Of a DNA stretch of 64,000 nucleotides, positions 34,289 through 41,762 are shown piece after piece. The stretch is taken from assembly GCA_008123405.1 (NCBI GenBank), contig VSSA01000003.1:248001-312000 (forward strand), in the 5' to 3' direction. Made by a program: the position numbers and the translations under genes. The stretch is from Nocardioides sp. BGMRC 2183. Its GTDB lineage: Bacteria > Actinomycetota > Actinomycetes > Propionibacteriales > Nocardioidaceae. Position 1 is the first letter of the stretch; every line of letters begins with the position of its first letter. Under the pieces are notes generated by a model that was not told the DNA's origin, ran no database searches, and saw only the letters and a program-made list of their open reading frames with translations.

Positions 34289-34939
34289 CGCTCGCGTCAC
34301 CACGAGATCGACCACGCTTCGGTGCGGCCCGATGACGTCGGCGACCACGTCGGCGCCGGCCGCGCGGGCGGCGGCCGCCAGCCGGCGGTGGAAGTACCCG
34401 GTCGCGAGCAGGTACGGCGACACCGCGTCCCCCGGCCGCACCACGTCTGTGACCCGCGGCCCGAGGCCGGTCAGCGTGGCGACCCGCACCGGCGAGCCCC
34501 AGGCGTGCGCGAGGTGACCGGCGGCCGCGTCGAGATCGGCCAGCGCATCCGGGTCGGACGACCCGGCGGCGACCAGCACCACCGGCTGTCCGGGGTGGGC
34601 ACCTGTCTCGCGCAACCGGTCGGCCTGCGCCGCAGCGAGCAGCGGGTCGGGGCCGAGCGCGCTGCCGAGGAGGACGTCGTCGCGGCCCGAGTCGCGCACC
34701 GCGCCCGGAAGATCGTGGCGCACATGCACCCCGACCGAGAGCAGCAGCGGCACCGCGACCACCGGCCCCGGCAACGGCCCCGCGACCACGTCGGTGAAGA
34801 GCGGCGCACAGAGCTCGACGTACGAGGGGGTGGCGGACCAGCCGAGCCGCGCGGCCGCGGCGTCGGTGATCGCCCGGGCGACGGTGTTGCCGGCAGCGGT
34901 GCGGGTGCCGTGGGCGATGGTCACCAGGTGCGGCCTCAT
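34148..34939 (-). CDS. Sirohydrochlorin chelatase (CbiX family)
   Basis: This enzyme inserts Fe2+ (or Co2+) into sirohydrochlorin, here most likely to complete the siroheme of NirB. The product is 263 residues. The metal-binding histidine is in LVTIAHGTR at the N-terminus, and a second chelatase half begins at QPVVLVAAGSSDPDALADLD with YLLATGYFHRRL. Conserved sequence ends around DLVVTRALDARIRLA; the last 47 residues (from about 217) are encoded antisense to the cdaR helix-turn-helix and look like read-through into non-native sequence. ATG 34939 overlaps the nnaR stop by four bases, making it the last gene of the nitrite operon. Confidence 0.85.
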   Translation of the reverse strand: MRPHLVTIAHGTRTAAGNTVARAITDAAAARLGWSATPSYVELCAPLFTDVVAGPLPGPVVAVPLLLSVGVHVRHDLPGAVRDSGRDDVLLGSALGPDPLLAAAQADRLRETGAHPGQPVVLVAAGSSDPDALADLDAAAGHLAHAWGSPVRVATLTGLGPRVTDVVRPGDAVSPYLLATGYFHRRLAAAARAAGADVVADVIGPHRSVVDLVVTRALDARIRLAREQRPQVELQQAGHPADLQAGDPLDPVQPTAERVAVHV

Positions 34940-36060
34940 GTCGTCACCGCCAGCCGGTAACCCCGCTTCACCACCGTCTGGATGCAACGGGTGCCGAGGG
35001 CGGCGCGCAGCCGGGCCACCGCCATCTCGACCGCGTGCTCGGAGCCGGCGGTGCCGGACGGCAGTGCGCCGAGCAGGTCGCGACGGGAGACCACGGTGCC
35101 GGGGTTGACCAGCAGCGCCTGCAGCACCGCGAACGGCGCCGGGGAGAGCTTCACCGCCACCCCGTCCAGCAGCACCGTCCGCTCGTCCAGGTCGCCGTGG
35201 AGCAGCAACGTGTGGCCAGCCACCTCCAGCGAGGTGCCGGTGGCGCGGGAGGGCAGCTCGACCTCGAGCTGTTTGATCATCGCGGCCAGCCGGGAGCGGT
35301 CGGGGAAGATCGACGGCACGCCCCACATCTCGAACGCGGCAGCGGTGACCGGACCCACGCAGGAGGCGATCACGTCGGCCTGGAAAGCGGTGACCACCTC
35401 GTCGCGGTGCCCGGTGGAGACGGCCGCCTCCATCAGCGCCGCGACCGCCGGGGCGGCGGTGAAGGTGACCGCGTCGACCCGCCGCGCGGCAATCTCCTCG
35501 ATCAGCGCGAACATCGGCTCCGGGTCCTCGGCGCCCTCCACCCGATAGACCGCCACCGTGGTCACCTCCGCGCCACTACGGCGCAGCGCGTGGGCGGCCA
35601 TCGACAACGACTGCCCGTGCTCCTGGACCACGATCCGCTTGCCGGTGAGGTCGCGGCGACGCAGGTGGTCGAGGACGTCCTCGAACTTCTCCGACTCCGG
35701 CGCCCACAGCTCGCGCAGCCCGAACCGGCGCAGCGCACCGACGCTCTTGGGCCCCCGCGCCAGGATCTCGGCGTCACCGAGGTGGGCGACGAGACGGTCC
35801 TCGATCCCCCAGCGGGCGGCGGCCGTGAACCACGACTTCATCCCGATCCCGGTGGTGGCGACGAAGATGTCGACCGGCTGGGTGAGCACCTGCTCGGTGG
35901 CCGCGCGCAACGCCACCTCGTCGATCTGGTTGGGGTCGACCGACAGCGCGGGGGCATGCACCACTTCGGCGCCACGGCGCTCCAGCAGGGAGACCTGCTC
36001 CTCGGCCCGCCGCGCCGCGGTCACCCCGATCCGGAAGCCGGTCAGCGGCTGCTCACTCAC
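34936..36060 (-). CDS. nnaR: NnaR-like regulator: HemD-like domain fused to OmpR-type winged helix
   Basis: A 374-residue protein. Residues 1-255 match uroporphyrinogen-III synthase folds (GFRIGVTAARRAEEQVSLLERRGAEVVHAPAL, TGIGMKSWF, VDAVTFTAAPAVAALME). Residues about 275-370 are an OmpR/PhoB-type DNA-binding domain (VLLDGVAVKLSPAPFAVLQALLVNPGTVVSRRDLL, HAVEMAVARLRAAL, IQTVVKRGYRL). This fusion is known from Streptomyces NnaR and mycobacterial Rv0260c, regulators of nitrate/nitrite assimilation (from memory). In this operon a regulatory role is more likely than a second HemD enzyme. GTG 36060 overlaps the nirD stop (GTGA), and the stop overlaps the chelatase start, so its supply is coupled to the operon it probably controls. 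Confidence 0.85.
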   Translation of the reverse strand: MSEQPLTGFRIGVTAARRAEEQVSLLERRGAEVVHAPALSVDPNQIDEVALRAATEQVLTQPVDIFVATTGIGMKSWFTAAARWGIEDRLVAHLGDAEILARGPKSVGALRRFGLRELWAPESEKFEDVLDHLRRRDLTGKRIVVQEHGQSLSMAAHALRRSGAEVTTVAVYRVEGAEDPEPMFALIEEIAARRVDAVTFTAAPAVAALMEAAVSTGHRDEVVTAFQADVIASCVGPVTAAAFEMWGVPSIFPDRSRLAAMIKQLEVELPSRATGTSLEVAGHTLLLHGDLDERTVLLDGVAVKLSPAPFAVLQALLVNPGTVVSRRDLLGALPSGTAGSEHAVEMAVARLRAALGTRCIQTVVKRGYRLAVTT

Positions 36061-36437
36061 CCTGCCCCGCTCTCCCGTCGTCGGCCGACGACCACCTGGC
36101 CGTCGACGACGTGGACGTCGTACGTCGTCACGGTCACCGCCTCCTCGTCGAGGCAGCGCCCGGTGCGCAGGTCGAAGGCCTGCTTGTGCATCGGACTCGC
36201 CACGAACGGTACGTCGACACCGTCGATCGTCCGGGTGCCGACGATGCCGCGGGACAGCACCGATGCCTTCGAGAAGGGATCGTAGTTGGAGAGTGCGTAG
36301 ACCTCGTCCTCGAAGGTGCGGAAGACCGCCACCGCATCGCCGTCGACCAGCGCGGCGACACCGCCCTCGACCTCGATCCGGGCGAGCGGGCAGACCACCG
36401 TCATCGCGGACGTCGTCGCGGACGTCGCGGGGGTCAT
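36057..36437 (-). CDS. nirD: Nitrite reductase small subunit NirD
   Basis: A 126-residue Rieske-fold protein without Fe-S ligands, as in assimilatory NirD subunits: CPLARIEVEGGVAALVDGDAVAVFRTFEDEVYALSNYDPFSKASVLSRGIVG and the later FVASPMHKQAFDLRTGRCLDEE, where a Rieske protein would have Cys-x-His pairs. It partners NirB in reducing nitrite to ammonium with NADH. ATG 36437 overlaps the nirB stop by four bases. The first 12 residues (MTPATSATTSAM) are low-complexity and a second in-frame ATG follows, so the true start may be there. Confidence 0.93.
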   Translation of the reverse strand: MTPATSATTSAMTVVCPLARIEVEGGVAALVDGDAVAVFRTFEDEVYALSNYDPFSKASVLSRGIVGTRTIDGVDVPFVASPMHKQAFDLRTGRCLDEEAVTVTTYDVHVVDGQVVVGRRRESGAG

Positions 36438-39004
36438 CGCGGGCTCCCCACGGGGATCGAGGCACCCAGCTCGACCAGCGTGACCGGGCCCTCGGAGGCA
36501 GCCGGCGCGATCTGACCGCGCTCGTCACGGAAGGAGATGTGCGGGTCGGGGGTGCCGGGGGCGTTGACGAAAGAGACGAACCGCTCCAACTTCGCCGGAT
36601 CCTCCACCGTCGCCTTCCACTCGTCGAAGTAGGAGTCGACGTGCTTGCTCATCGCCTCCTCCAGCTCGGACCCGAGACCGAGTACGTCGTCCACGACCAC
36701 CTCCCGGACCCGGTCCAGCCCGCCGTCCAGGCTCGCCACCCAGGGCGCGGTCCGCTGCAGCCGGTCGGCGGTGCGGATGTAGTACATGAGGAACCGGTCG
36801 AGGTAGCGGATCAGTGTCGGGGTGTCCAGGTCGCCGGCCAGCAGCTGGGCGTGCGCCGGCGTGGCACCGCCGTTGCCGGCGACGTAGAGGTTCCACCCCT
36901 TCTCGGTGGCGATCACGCCGAAGTCCTTGCTGCGGGCCTCGGCGCACTCCCGGGCACACCCGGAGACACCGCCCTTGAGCTTGTGCGGTGAGCGGAGCCC
37001 GCGATAGCGCAGCTCCAGCTCGATGGCGAGGCCGACCGAGTCCTGGACGCCGTACCGGCACCAGGTCGAGCCGACGCAGGACTTCACGGTGCGCAGCGAC
37101 TTGCCGTAGGCGTGGCCGGACTCGAACCCGGCATCGACCAGCCGCTTCCAGATCACCGGCAGGTCCTCCAGCCGGGCGCCGAACAGATCGATCCGCTGGC
37201 CGCCGGTGATCTTGGTGTAGAGCCCGAAGTCGCGGGCCACCTCGCCGATCACGATCAGCTTGTCCGGGGTGACCTCGCCGCCGGGGATCCGCGGGACGAC
37301 CGAGTAGGTGCCGTTCTTCTGGATGTTGGCCAGGTAGGCGTCGTTGGTGTCCTGCAGCGTGCGGTTCGCGCCGTCGAGGACGTGGTGGTTGAGCAGGCTG
37401 GCCAGGATCGAGGCGATCGCCGGCTTGCAGATGTCGCAGCCGCGGCCCCGACCGTGGGCGGCGATGATGTCGTCGAAGCGGGTATAGCCGTGGATCGCGA
37501 TGACCTCGAAGAGCTCGGCCCTGGTGACCTGGAAGTGGCTGCACAGCGACCTGTCGACGCTCTTGCCGACGGAGGCGAAGTGGTCCTCGACGATCTTCTT
37601 GACCGTGGTCTTGCAGGAGCCGCAGGTAGCGCCGGCCTGGGTGCACTTGGTGACGCAGGCGGGGCTGTCGCAGCTGCCGTCGTCGGCGACGGCGGCGACG
37701 ATCTCGGCCTTGGTGACGTTGTTGCAGGAGCAGACCTGGGCGTCGTCGGGTAGTCCCACCTCGACGCCGCCTCTACTGGCCGGGAGGATCAGCTCCTCCG
37801 GGTTGTCCGGCAGCGCGATCCCGCTGCCCACCATCGGGCGGAGCACGCCGTACGCGCTGGCGTCGCCGACCAGGATGCCGCCGAGCAGCTCGACCCCGCC
37901 AGCGGCGTTCTCGGCGACCACCAGCTTCTTGTAGACGCCGGCGACGGCGTCGGAGAAGACAAGCTCGAGCGAGTCCGGGGTGGTGGCGAAGGCGTCGCCG
38001 AAGGAGGCGACGTCGACGCCGAGCAGCTTGAGCTTGGTGGACATGTCGGCGCCGGTGAAGGAGCCGGCGGCACCGCCGAGCAGGGTGTCCACGACGACCT
38101 CGGCCATCGCGTAGCCCGGCGCGACCAGGCCGTACATCCGTCCGCCTGGAGCGGCGCACTCACCGATCGCCCAGATGTGGGCGGACGAGGATCGGCACTG
38201 CTCGTCGACCAGCACCCCGCCGCGCTCGGCGACCTCCAGCCCGGCCTCGCGGGCCAGCAGGTCACGGGGGCGGATGCCGGCGGAGAAGATCACCAGATCG
38301 AGGTCGACGGGCTCCTCGGCCCCCTTGAACCGCAGACCGGTGACGGTGTCGGTGCCGGTGATCTGCTCGGTCACCACGCCGGTGTGCACGGTGAGGCCCA
38401 GGTCGGTGATGTGACGCTGCAGGGTGGCGCCGCCGGCGTCGTCGACCTGGACCGCCATCAGCCGCGGCGCCATCTCGACCACGTGGGTCTGCACCCCGAG
38501 CTGGTGCAGCGCGTTGGCCGCCTCCAGACCGAGCAGACCGCCGCCGATGACCGCGCCGGCGCGGGCGCCCCTGCTGGCCTCGCGGATCGCCTCGAGGTCC
38601 TCGATGGTGCGGTAGACGAAGACGTTGCCGAGCTCGTTTCCCGGCACCGGTGGCACGAACGGTGCGGCGCCGGTGGCCAGCACCAGCTCGTCGTAGCGCA
38701 GGGTCTCGCCGTCGGCGAGCAGGATCGCCTGCTGCTCGGTGTCGAGCCCGACCGCCTCGGCGCCCAGGTGCAGCCTGACCCGCGGGTCCTCGTAGACGCC
38801 GTCGGGGAGGAAGGAGAGCGCCTCGGCCCCCACCTCGAAGTACGAGGTCAGCGCCACCCGGTCGTACGCCGGCCGCGGCTCCTCACCGAGCACGATGATG
38901 TCGTAGGTCTCGGTCAGGCCACGCTCGATCGCGGCCTGCACGAAGCGGTGGCCGACCATCCCGTGGCCCACCACGACGAGCTGCTTCCTCAGGTGCGGGG
39001 ACAT
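36434..39004 (-). CDS. nirB: NADH-dependent assimilatory nitrite reductase large subunit NirB
   Basis: An 856-residue cytoplasmic enzyme that reduces nitrite to ammonium by six electrons. Order of domains: FAD/NADH oxidoreductase (LVVVGHGMVGHR at residue 9; GAVIGGGLLGLEAANAL), a BFD-like [2Fe-2S] domain (CSCNNVTKAEI...CTQAGATCGSC, about 425-475), a ferredoxin-like half and the siroheme/[4Fe-4S] domain with the four cluster cysteines in CVGSTWC and GCAREC. All key residues are intact. ATG 39004 follows AAAGGAAA and lies two bases after the upstream flavoprotein stop. The siroheme-making chelatase and the NnaR regulator are downstream in the same operon. Confidence 0.96.
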   Translation of the reverse strand: MSPHLRKQLVVVGHGMVGHRFVQAAIERGLTETYDIIVLGEEPRPAYDRVALTSYFEVGAEALSFLPDGVYEDPRVRLHLGAEAVGLDTEQQAILLADGETLRYDELVLATGAAPFVPPVPGNELGNVFVYRTIEDLEAIREASRGARAGAVIGGGLLGLEAANALHQLGVQTHVVEMAPRLMAVQVDDAGGATLQRHITDLGLTVHTGVVTEQITGTDTVTGLRFKGAEEPVDLDLVIFSAGIRPRDLLAREAGLEVAERGGVLVDEQCRSSSAHIWAIGECAAPGGRMYGLVAPGYAMAEVVVDTLLGGAAGSFTGADMSTKLKLLGVDVASFGDAFATTPDSLELVFSDAVAGVYKKLVVAENAAGGVELLGGILVGDASAYGVLRPMVGSGIALPDNPEELILPASRGGVEVGLPDDAQVCSCNNVTKAEIVAAVADDGSCDSPACVTKCTQAGATCGSCKTTVKKIVEDHFASVGKSVDRSLCSHFQVTRAELFEVIAIHGYTRFDDIIAAHGRGRGCDICKPAIASILASLLNHHVLDGANRTLQDTNDAYLANIQKNGTYSVVPRIPGGEVTPDKLIVIGEVARDFGLYTKITGGQRIDLFGARLEDLPVIWKRLVDAGFESGHAYGKSLRTVKSCVGSTWCRYGVQDSVGLAIELELRYRGLRSPHKLKGGVSGCARECAEARSKDFGVIATEKGWNLYVAGNGGATPAHAQLLAGDLDTPTLIRYLDRFLMYYIRTADRLQRTAPWVASLDGGLDRVREVVVDDVLGLGSELEEAMSKHVDSYFDEWKATVEDPAKLERFVSFVNAPGTPDPHISFRDERGQIAPAASEGPVTLVELGASIPVGSPR

Positions 39005-39006
39005 TG

Positions 39007-40506
39007 TCAGTTTCCTTTCGCAGTGGAGACGTAGGGGCTCAGTGCCCGGGCGGCGAGAAGCTCGCGGACCGCGCTCGTGCAGCCACCGCACCCGGTGGTG
39101 GCGCGGGTGGTGTCGCGGACCTCCTCGAAGGAGGAACACGATCGGATCCGAGCGGCGCTGACGCCGGCGCAGGCGCAGACCTCGGCGTCATCGGGGAGGG
39201 CGCGGGTGGCGCTGCCCGCGGTGGTGGTCCGTTCCGGCATCAGCAGGGAGCCCGGCTCGGTCGGACCGAGGACGGTGCCGCGGTCGAAGTGCTGGGTGAT
39301 CAGGCCCACCCGGGAGAGGTCGCCGACCAGGGTGGCCGCCACGATCCGCCCCTCCCGCACCACCAGGCGGCGGTGCGAGCCGGCGATCGGGTTCGCGACC
39401 TCGACCAGCTCGCCGCCAGCCTCGATCTCGGCGGACGCGTCGCCCAGGACGGCGACGTCGAGGTCGGTGGCGCGGAGCCGGGCGACCACGCGGCTGCCGT
39501 CGTAGGTGGTCGGTTCTCCGGTCAGCACGTCGGCCAGCACACCGGCCTGCTCCCAGGCCGGCGGCACGAAGCCGGTGACCCGGCCCTCGTGCTGCACGCA
39601 GTCGCCGATCGCGTGGATGTGCGGGTCGGAGGTGGTGAGCCGGTCGTCGACGACGATGCCGCGGCGCACCTCCAGTCCGGCACCGCGGGCCAGCGCTGTC
39701 GAAGGCCGGCCACCGGCGGTGAGCACCACCAGGTCGGTGTCCAGGGTGAAGCCGTTGTCCAGGCGCAGCGCGACCCGGTCGCCGGCGTCCTCGATCCGCA
39801 CCGCGCGGGCGCCGGTGTAGACGGCGACGTCGAGCTTCTTCAGGTCGCGGGCGAGGATCCGGCCGGCAGCCGTGTCGACCTGGCGGTGCAACAGGTGCTC
39901 GGCGCCCTCCACGATCTCGGTGTCCAGGCCGCGGGTGCCGAGCGCCCGGGCGACCTGGAGCCCGAGCAGACCACCGCCGACGACGACAGCACGCCGGTTG
40001 ACCGGGTGGCCGGCGGCGTCGGTGTCCGCGATCGCGGCCAGCAGGTGCTCGCACTCGGCCAGCGACCGGAAGGCGTGCACCGCCGGGTGCAGCGACCCGT
40101 CCATCCGGACCAGGCCACGGATTGGCGGCAGCGCCGGGATCGCACCGGTGGCGAGCACCAGCACGTCGTAGTCGATCAGGGTGCCGTCCACCAGCATCAC
40201 GTCGCGGCGGCCGGGATCGACACCGAGCACCCGGGCACCGAGGTGGAGCGTGATGCCGTGGGCGTCGTACCACTCCGGGGTGCGGAGCGTCAGCGCCTCG
40301 GGGCGGTGGGTCCCCTCCAGCACCGCGGAGAGCAGGATCCGGTTGTACGGCGCAACGGGCTCGTCGCCGAGCACGGTGATGGCGTGCGTGGCGTGCGTGG
40401 CGTGCGCGCCGCGCGCCACCAACTCCTCGACCAGCCGGCTGGCCGCCATCCCGGAGCCGACCACGACCAGCCGGCGGCGGGGCGCGGCGTGGGGGCTCTC
40501 GGTCAT
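39007..40506 (-). CDS. nasC: FAD/NAD(P)H oxidoreductase with [2Fe-2S] tail (nitrate reductase electron-transfer subunit)
   Basis: A 499-residue protein that looks like the front half of NirB: FAD motif LVVVGSGMAASRLVEEL, NAD motif AVVVGGGLLGLQVARALG, second FAD motif HIHAIGDCVQHEG and a C-terminal BFD-type cluster site (CACAGVSAARI...GCGGCTSAVREL, about 445-490). Such proteins pass electrons from NAD(P)H to the molybdenum subunit of assimilatory nitrate reductase (NasC/NasB type). The nitrate reductase gene lies just upstream, separated by one unrelated gene. ATG 40506 is preferred; a TTG at 40518 is in frame. The gene leads the nirB-nirD-nnaR-chelatase operon. A three-fold HAT repeat near residue 40 comes from tandem DNA repeats at about 40381-40410. 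Confidence 0.85.
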   Translation of the reverse strand: MTESPHAAPRRRLVVVGSGMAASRLVEELVARGAHATHATHAITVLGDEPVAPYNRILLSAVLEGTHRPEALTLRTPEWYDAHGITLHLGARVLGVDPGRRDVMLVDGTLIDYDVLVLATGAIPALPPIRGLVRMDGSLHPAVHAFRSLAECEHLLAAIADTDAAGHPVNRRAVVVGGGLLGLQVARALGTRGLDTEIVEGAEHLLHRQVDTAAGRILARDLKKLDVAVYTGARAVRIEDAGDRVALRLDNGFTLDTDLVVLTAGGRPSTALARGAGLEVRRGIVVDDRLTTSDPHIHAIGDCVQHEGRVTGFVPPAWEQAGVLADVLTGEPTTYDGSRVVARLRATDLDVAVLGDASAEIEAGGELVEVANPIAGSHRRLVVREGRIVAATLVGDLSRVGLITQHFDRGTVLGPTEPGSLLMPERTTTAGSATRALPDDAEVCACAGVSAARIRSCSSFEEVRDTTRATTGCGGCTSAVRELLAARALSPYVSTAKGN

Positions 40507-40527
40507 GTCTCCATGCAACGCGGACGA

Positions 40528-40587
40528 GGTTTCGGGGCCCTGGCGTCGTGTTACACCTGCGTGTCAACTACTCCTCACGGCCTCACG
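40528..40587 (-). promoter_or_regulatory. Nitrate-gene motif upstream of the nasC-nirBD operon
   Basis: On the minus strand: CGTGAG (40587-40582), two bases, CGTGAG (40579-40574), six bases, TTGAC (40567-40563), then 29 bases and GAAACC (40533-40528). The same order and spacings occur upstream of narB. TTGAC may be a -35 element. A near-palindrome GTTGACAC / GTGTAAC overlaps TTGAC. Binding by NnaR or GlnR is inferred. Confidence 0.65.
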
Positions 40588-40595
40588 CTGCGTCG

Positions 40596-41624
40596 TCAGC
40601 CAGCCTGCCACCGGAGGAATCGCGCCCGCTGCCACGGCTCCAGGCTGCGCCGGAGTTCGACGGTGTGGGTCTCCACCCACCCCGTCGGCGGTGTGAGCGT
40701 CCACCCGCGCGCCAGGCCGGCAGCCCGGCGGCGGGCGTCGTCGGTGCGGCGCAGGAAGTCACGGGGGTCGGGCAGGTCGGCGGCGACCATCTCGACGTAC
40801 TCCAGGCCCGCCCGCCGGAACGTCGCCTCACGCCGAATGTCCTTGGCTCGTTGCTGGCCGGCCAGATGGAGCGCCCCGTCATACTCACCGGCCGTGCCGG
40901 TGTCGAGGTCGAGGACGTCAGGCGTACCGAGGAACGTCCCGTCGAGCGCGAACACCGGGCGGTTGCAGGCCACGTTGGTGATGCCCTGCTGGTGCCAGCA
41001 CATCCGGAGCACCGTTTCCATCGGCGACCAGCAGTTCTCCACCGCGTGCTCCAGTGCACGGTCAAGGCGGCGGACGTTGCGCAGACCCTGCAACGTCGCG
41101 CGGTAGGCGCGCAACTCGTCCAGGGAGACCAGGTCGGCGGCCGCGACACGGTCGATCACGGCGACGGCCTCGACGATCGACGTCGATCGCATCACCTCGA
41201 ACGCCGTCGCCGACGCCGCTGAGCTCACCGTCAACCCGTCGATCTCCACCGGATCCCGGCGCAGATGATCGGCCGTGCTGACCAGCGTCCCCGGGCGCCC
41301 GGCATAGGCGGACGGCGGGACCGCGACCGGCACCGGCAGCGGCCGGCCTCGCGCCGTGCCGTCCAGGAACCGGGCCCCGGCCCAGCGCAAAGCGGCCCAT
41401 CCGGTCACGGCGCTGCCCACCGGCGCGGTCGCTGCCGCTGTGACGATGCGCTGGTCGGTGGCGAGGCGAGGGTCGAGCCCGGTCGGGAGGTAGAGCCCTT
41501 GGGCGCCCCTGACCCAGTGAGGACTGCGTGCCTGAGCACGCGTCGGCCCGGTGACACCGGCGGGATCGATGGCAACCGGCCACACCAGCCCAGGGCGTCG
41601 GCGGTCCACGGCAGGAGGGCTCAT
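40596..41624 (-). CDS. Hypothetical protein with endonuclease-like (DUF559/VSR-type) C-terminus
   Basis: A 342-residue protein from ATG 41624 (GTG 41645 is also in frame). The N-terminal part (ARSPHWVRGAQGLYLPTGLDPRLATDQRIVTAAA, then GSAVTGWAALRWAG) resembles AbiEi-like winged-helix proteins common in actinobacteria. The C-terminal part (about 215-290) has a restriction-endonuclease-like pattern: GTPDVLDLDTGTAGEYDGALHLAGQQRAKDIRREATFRRAGLEYVEM, with Asp, Glu and a following basic helix. Such proteins are numerous in Nocardioides-like genomes. Function is not established. It interrupts the nitrate cluster between nasC and narB and is probably unrelated to it. Confidence 0.65.
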   Translation of the reverse strand: MSPPAVDRRRPGLVWPVAIDPAGVTGPTRAQARSPHWVRGAQGLYLPTGLDPRLATDQRIVTAAATAPVGSAVTGWAALRWAGARFLDGTARGRPLPVPVAVPPSAYAGRPGTLVSTADHLRRDPVEIDGLTVSSAASATAFEVMRSTSIVEAVAVIDRVAAADLVSLDELRAYRATLQGLRNVRRLDRALEHAVENCWSPMETVLRMCWHQQGITNVACNRPVFALDGTFLGTPDVLDLDTGTAGEYDGALHLAGQQRAKDIRREATFRRAGLEYVEMVAADLPDPRDFLRRTDDARRRAAGLARGWTLTPPTGWVETHTVELRRSLEPWQRARFLRWQAG

Positions 41625-41762
41625 GTGCCGGGTCCGCTTCGTCACCCGGTCAGAGTCGCCGAAGACACCCGGTCGTCGTGCGCCTCGTCCACAGCCCTCG
41701 GCGAGACCGAGGAAGTGGCTGCTCCTGGTGCTCGGGAACGACCATTACCTCGGTGTCGGCGG

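Noticed and set aside
34936-36060. Housekeeping uroporphyrinogen-III synthase
   Set aside because: The C-terminal winged helix and the place inside the nitrite operon fit the regulator NnaR better than tetrapyrrole biosynthesis, although residual enzyme activity cannot be excluded.
40563-40587. Canonical GlnR box upstream of nasC
   Set aside because: GTTAC and GTCAAC half-sites are present but the spacing does not fit gTnAC-n6-GaAAC. The CGTGAG direct repeat with conserved spacing is the stronger shared signal.
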